Of a DNA stretch of 64,000 nucleotides, positions 60,876 to 64,000 are shown piece by piece (the first letter of the stretch is position 1; each line of letters opens with the position of its first letter). Location: assembly GCA_017302635.1 (NCBI GenBank), contig JAFLCX010000001.1, positions 310,001 to 374,000 of the forward strand, in the 5' to 3' direction. Made by a program: the position numbers and the translations under genes. The notes below the pieces were generated by a model that searched no databases, was not told the origin of the DNA, and saw only the letters and a list, made by a program, of their open reading frames with translations. The DNA comes from Hyphomicrobiales bacterium. Lineage in GTDB: Bacteria > Pseudomonadota > Alphaproteobacteria > Rhizobiales > Beijerinckiaceae.

Positions 60876-62419
60876 ATCAAGTTGACCTTGTGGAGCCAGT
60901 AGCGCGTTTCGAACGGGTCGATCACGAGGCCCTTCACCCGCTTGTTGACCGCCACCGTGTGCTCGAACCACGAGATTGCGGCCACGGGAACCTCCTCGTG
61001 GATGATCTTCAGGATGTCCTTGCGCAGTTGAGCTTTCCGGTTCTCGTCGAAGCTCTGGACGTATTCGTCGGTCAGCGCTTTCACGCGGTCCCGGCCCGGC
61101 CAGTTGAGCGTGCCCCAGGTCGAGCGCTCGCGAGTGAAATCCGGGATGATCGTGGCGATCACTTCCGGCACGTTCACATAGGTGCGTGCGAACATCGTCA
61201 TCTGCATCGTGCCGTCCTTGATGGCGGCGGGGATATTCGCGGCGGGGCCCGGCTCGACCGAAAGCTCCATGCCGATCGCCTTCAGCTGCGCCTGCATGGC
61301 GGTCGCCATCACGGCAAGTTCCGGCCGGTTGGCGATTGTGAGCACCTTGGCCGCAAGGCGCGTGCCTTCCTTCGCGCGCACGCCATCAGCACCCTTCGCC
61401 CAGCCGGCCTGATCGAGCAGCGCATTGGCGCCGGCGGCATCGAAGGCATGCGGCGTGAGGCTCGCATCATGCCAGGCTGGCACGGCGGCCGGCAGAAGCT
61501 GCGTCGCGGCAGAGCCGGGATGGCGCAGGACAGCGCTCGCGATACCCTTGCGATCGATCGCCATGTTGATCGCGCGGCGAACGCGCACATCCGCGAATTG
61601 CGGCAGGCCGACATTGAAGGCCATGGCCCGCACGCGGGGAATCGTGAGGCTCTCGACCTTCATCTGGCCCGCGGCATCAATGCGCGGCGAGGCCGCCGGA
61701 ACTGTTGTGAAAATGATGTCCTGATCACCGGCAATCGCAACATTGGTGCGTGTATCGCCATTGGGAATGGCGGTGTAGCGGGCGCGCGCGACTTTGGCCT
61801 TCTCGCCCCAGTAGCGGTCGAAGCGCTCGAGTTCGATCACGGTCTTGCCATCGACGCGGGTGATGTTGAACGGCCCGGTGCCAAAGACCTTGGCGACCTT
61901 GCCATCCGGCCCGTAAGAGGCCGGCGCGAGCACGACAGAGGCATAATCGACGAGAACCGCCGGCAAGTGGCTGAAGGGCGTCTTGGTCTTAAGAACGAGA
62001 ATGTTGCCCTCGGCCGAGAGCGAGGCGACCGGGACTTGCTGCATACTCTCTCCCGCGAGCGAGCGCCTGAGGCTGGCAGCAGCCACCTCGGCAGTTAGCG
62101 GAGAGCCATCGTGAAACACGACACCGGAGCGGAGCCTGAATCGCCAAGTGAGCCCATCCTCGCCGATCACCCAGCTTTCGGCAAGGCCACCGACCAGTCT
62201 GCCATCCGGCTCCACCATCACCAGCGTTTCGGCAATCTGCATCCGGGCCATGATGTAGCCGGTATCGGTCGGCTCGTTCGAGGTCCATTCCCAAGGTGCG
62301 GCAACGCGCAGCACGCCTGCTTCCTGAGCGGTAGAGGGCGCGGGCAGTGCCGCAAGGGCAGTCGCAGAAGCAGCCAGCGAGAGAACCGAGCGGCGGGACA
62401 GGGGCAGAGAACGGAACAT
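60872..62419 (-). CDS. Periplasmic binding protein, DppA/NikA family
   Basis: The 515-residue SBP of family 5 has a twin-arginine signal (LSRRSVLSLAAS) with cleavage near TAQE. Then come GGLAESWVIGEDGLTWRFRLR, FHDGSPLTA, FGTGPFNI and AINMAIDRKGIA, diagnostic of the Dpp/Opp/Nik group. Tat export suggests a metal- or cofactor-related ligand. With the Zur-like site and the DUF1636 gene upstream, a metal chelate is more likely than a peptide (inference). ATG 62419 has GAGGTG; the preceding TTG codon is less likely. Confidence 0.88.
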   Translation of the reverse strand: MFRSLPLSRRSVLSLAASATALAALPAPSTAQEAGVLRVAAPWEWTSNEPTDTGYIMARMQIAETLVMVEPDGRLVGGLAESWVIGEDGLTWRFRLRSGVVFHDGSPLTAEVAAASLRRSLAGESMQQVPVASLSAEGNILVLKTKTPFSHLPAVLVDYASVVLAPASYGPDGKVAKVFGTGPFNITRVDGKTVIELERFDRYWGEKAKVARARYTAIPNGDTRTNVAIAGDQDIIFTTVPAASPRIDAAGQMKVESLTIPRVRAMAFNVGLPQFADVRVRRAINMAIDRKGIASAVLRHPGSAATQLLPAAVPAWHDASLTPHAFDAAGANALLDQAGWAKGADGVRAKEGTRLAAKVLTIANRPELAVMATAMQAQLKAIGMELSVEPGPAANIPAAIKDGTMQMTMFARTYVNVPEVIATIIPDFTRERSTWGTLNWPGRDRVKALTDEYVQSFDENRKAQLRKDILKIIHEEVPVAAISWFEHTVAVNKRVKGLVIDPFETRYWLHKVNLM

Positions 62420-62464
62420 CAAACACCTCGAACGGATTGGGATTCAGGAAAACGGAATGGCAGG

Positions 62465-62878
62465 TCATGCCGGGCGAGGTTCGACCTGCCGGGCTTCGGG
62501 AATAAGGGGCGGCACGCGACCGAGAATCCCGGCCTGCAGCGCTTCTGGTCGCTCGAACCGCTCCATGAATCCGTCAGGCCGGGCGGCATAGAGCGCGAAA
62601 GCCTCAAGCACGGCGGCGGCATCACGCGCCGGATCGAGATCGCCGAACAGGTAGGTGAACCGGTCTTCGCCTGAGAAAGCGACCACGCAAGGCCGCTTGC
62701 ACTGGCTCATGCAGCGCACATCACGCAGAAGCGCGATATCGATGCCACGTCGGGAGGCCTCGGCCTTGATGGCATCGGCGAGGCTGGCGCCCGGACGCAT
62801 GTCATCGTGTCCGCTCCAGCCCTCGGGCTTGCAGCGGAAACAGATGGAGAGGCAGGCCTTTTCAGTGCGGGCGGACAT
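62465..62878 (-). CDS. DUF1636 family metal-binding-like protein
   Basis: The 137-residue cytoplasmic protein has two cysteine clusters: CLSICFRCKPEGW at the N-terminus and RCMSQCKRPC near residue 60-70. This is the DUF1636 pattern, related to thioredoxin-like [2Fe-2S] ferredoxins. LFGDLDP is also conserved. DUF1636 genes often neighbour metal or cobalamin uptake genes. Here it is the first gene of the importer operon, 45 bp before the binding-protein start, with a Zur-like palindrome upstream. Its biochemical role is unknown. Confidence 0.82.
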   Translation of the reverse strand: MSARTEKACLSICFRCKPEGWSGHDDMRPGASLADAIKAEASRRGIDIALLRDVRCMSQCKRPCVVAFSGEDRFTYLFGDLDPARDAAAVLEAFALYAARPDGFMERFERPEALQAGILGRVPPLIPEARQVEPRPA

Positions 62879-62960
62879 GATCAGGCCGTCTCGTAATCCC
62901 GGAAATGGCGGTCATGCGGCAGAGTTTCCCGGAAGGCATCATCGGTCAGGTCAATCGTTT

Positions 62961-62977
62961 ATGTTATAATGTAACAT
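62961..62977. promoter_or_regulatory. Zur-box-like palindrome
   Basis: ATGTTATAATGTAACAT has 6-bp perfect arms (ATGTTA/TAACAT) around TAATG and lies 83 bp before the DUF1636 start. The core TGTTATAATGTAACA resembles proteobacterial Zur operators. It suggests zinc-dependent repression of the importer operon; other Fur-family regulators are possible. Confidence 0.6.
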
Positions 62978-63159
62978 TTCTCAATCATGCGAATGGGCAG
63001 GGGTCAAGCCCTTTCGATCACTTCAGATTGGCTCTAATGCATCGTAGCGTGGGATAAGCTGCCGAGAGCCGCGCGCGATCGTGCTCGGTGCCGAGCGCTC
63101 CTGAGGCCTCGCCGGGCATGTCGACGGGAATTGCGGTCGTCAAGGAGCCACATCCGGCC

Positions 63160-63840
63160 TTATCTGCCGGCGGTCTCGCGCGCCTCCCGCGCCGTTCCGA
63201 AGATCGGCATCGTCACGCCGGTTTGTCCATGTGCGGCCATCAGTGCATCTCGCACGAAGGCGATATGCGCCGTCTCCTCGATGATTTCAGCCAGATACTG
63301 CGCTTCGATCATCGTTTTCCCGACCCCGATCGTACCGTGATTGGCCAGAACCGCAGCGCGGATTGATCGATCCTGGAAAACCGGACTGATTTCAGCCTCG
63401 GTCTGCGGCCCGCCCAGTGGAGATAGCGGGATGAGCGGCATCCGCCCGATTTTCTCGATGGTCTGAACGGTCAGGCAGGGGATTTCCCGGCCCGCACTGG
63501 CATAACCCGTCGCCCACGGACTGTGGCAATGCACGATAGCCTGAATATCGGGCCGGATACGATAGAGATCGAGGTGGAAATCGAGATCCTTGGACGGCTT
63601 GAACTCGGAAGGCTCCATTTTGCCATCGAGATGAACAAGCTGAAGGTTCTCGCGCGTGCATTCGTTGAAGCCGACGCCGGAAGGCTTGATCACGATGGCA
63701 TTGCCCGAGGCGAGGCGCATCGAGAGATTCCCGCCCGCGTTGGTCTGCAACCGCAAGTCAAAGCAGCGTTTGGCTGCCCAGATCACCTCGTCTTTGCGCG
63801 CCTGAATGTCTGCTGGGTCGAGCATGGGTCTGTCCGTCAT
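63160..63840 (-). CDS. Class II aldolase/adducin family protein
   Basis: The 226-residue protein resembles L-fuculose-1-phosphate and related class II aldolases. It has TNAGGNLSMRL and KPSGVGF for phosphate binding, zinc ligands in IVHCHSPWAT and a third His in VLANHGTIG. It cleaves or modifies a phosphorylated sugar or hydroxy-acid; several family members are decarboxylases or dehydratases. It overlaps the end of a Tm-1-like gene by ATGA, suggesting a catabolic operon continuing beyond the window. Fuculose-phosphate aldolase activity is not assured. Confidence 0.85.
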   Translation of the reverse strand: MTDRPMLDPADIQARKDEVIWAAKRCFDLRLQTNAGGNLSMRLASGNAIVIKPSGVGFNECTRENLQLVHLDGKMEPSEFKPSKDLDFHLDLYRIRPDIQAIVHCHSPWATGYASAGREIPCLTVQTIEKIGRMPLIPLSPLGGPQTEAEISPVFQDRSIRAAVLANHGTIGVGKTMIEAQYLAEIIEETAHIAFVRDALMAAHGQTGVTMPIFGTAREARETAGR

Positions 63841-64000
63841 ATCGTTTGGAGGAGGAGTTCGAGTTCTTTCGCAACACGCGATGCAGTGGCGAGATCATTG
63901 ATGTGAGTTTCGACGGGTACGACGCGCAGGTTCGGAGGGGCCAGCGCCTGCGCCGTTTCCAGAAAGACGGCCCGGAGGTCCGGATCTTCGATCGCACCGC
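63837..64000 (-). CDS. C-terminus of a Tm-1-like (UPF0261) protein
   Basis: The last 53 codons of a gene entering from the right edge read GAIEDPDLRAVFLETAQALA and then VVPVETHINDLATASRVAKEL. The V-E-T-H-I-N-D element is characteristic of the C-terminus of Tm-1-like ATP-binding (UPF0261) proteins, which often neighbour PEP-hydrolase-like and aldolase-type genes. Its TGA overlaps the aldolase ATG. Too little is visible for certainty. Confidence 0.5.
   Translation of the reverse strand, partial: GAIEDPDLRAVFLETAQALAPPNLRVVPVETHINDLATASRVAKELELLLQTI

Overview
The window comes from a GC-rich alphaproteobacterium, probably of the Hyphomicrobiales (rhizobial) group. This is inferred from the csp-rpsU pair, the ABC-plus-dihydroxyacetone-kinase operon, tightly overlapping ATGA gene junctions and frequent GTG/TTG starts. 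No rRNA, tRNA, CRISPR array, transposase or integrase was found. The centre (5.4-43 kb) is a very large surface-polysaccharide (O-antigen or capsule) locus.

Layout. 1-2.9 kb: a CDP-alcohol phosphatidyltransferase with a truncated TVP38-type membrane protein, then two orphan periplasmic binding proteins (TupA-like, PotF-like). 3.1-5.3 kb: a cold-shock/translation group (csp, rpsU, rhlE). 5.4-7.4 kb: gmd and fcl for GDP-L-fucose. 7.9-14 kb, plus strand: PIG-L deacetylase, LpxD-like acyltransferase, asparagine synthetase homologue, ABC permease wzm, a deleted wzt remnant and a glycosyltransferase. 14-43 kb, minus strand: an apparent polycistron of about 24 genes, read from wbpA at 42.9 kb. It makes a diacetamido-uronic acid (wbpA, B, D, E), converts an acetamido to an acetamidino group (wbpG, hisH2, hisF2), and adds glycosyltransferases, amide-transferring AsnB homologues, methyltransferases and two Wzt ATPases. 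In its middle (24.5-32.2 kb) lies a set resembling the Campylobacter jejuni phosphoramidate pathway (Cj1416-Cj1418): glutamine-kinase-like PEP-synthase relative, LicC-type cytidylyltransferase, C26 amidotransferase, a TagF-like CDP-dependent transferase, a methyltransferase and two unassigned proteins.

The polysaccharide locus is bracketed by an apparently perfect 827-bp inverted repeat (11592-12418 and 33546-34372). Each copy carries the whole wzm gene plus the first seven wzt codons. Recombination between the copies would invert 21 kb and move the intact wzt, and the phosphoramidate and amidino genes, from the wbpA-side transcript to the plus-strand transcript, while rebuilding an intact wzm-wzt junction. 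This is the most striking structural feature.

43.3-44.9 kb: a phage/GTA-like fibre protein (DUF2793). 45.4-57.2 kb, minus strand: a catabolic operon with an ABC importer (binding protein, two permeases, a 71-residue membrane protein, two ATPases), an ATP-dependent dihydroxyacetone kinase, and a complete PTS-driven one (DhaK, DhaL, DhaM, HPr, full-length Enzyme I) with an HTH regulator. It probably serves glycerol, dihydroxyacetone or a related polyol. 57.6-62.9 kb: an Opp/Nik-type importer with a DUF1636 protein behind a Zur-box-like palindrome, so possibly a zinc or metallophore importer. 63.2-64 kb: a class II aldolase and the tail of a Tm-1-like protein.

Functions are read from motifs and context only. 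Start codons were chosen by overlap, Shine-Dalgarno sequence and family length.
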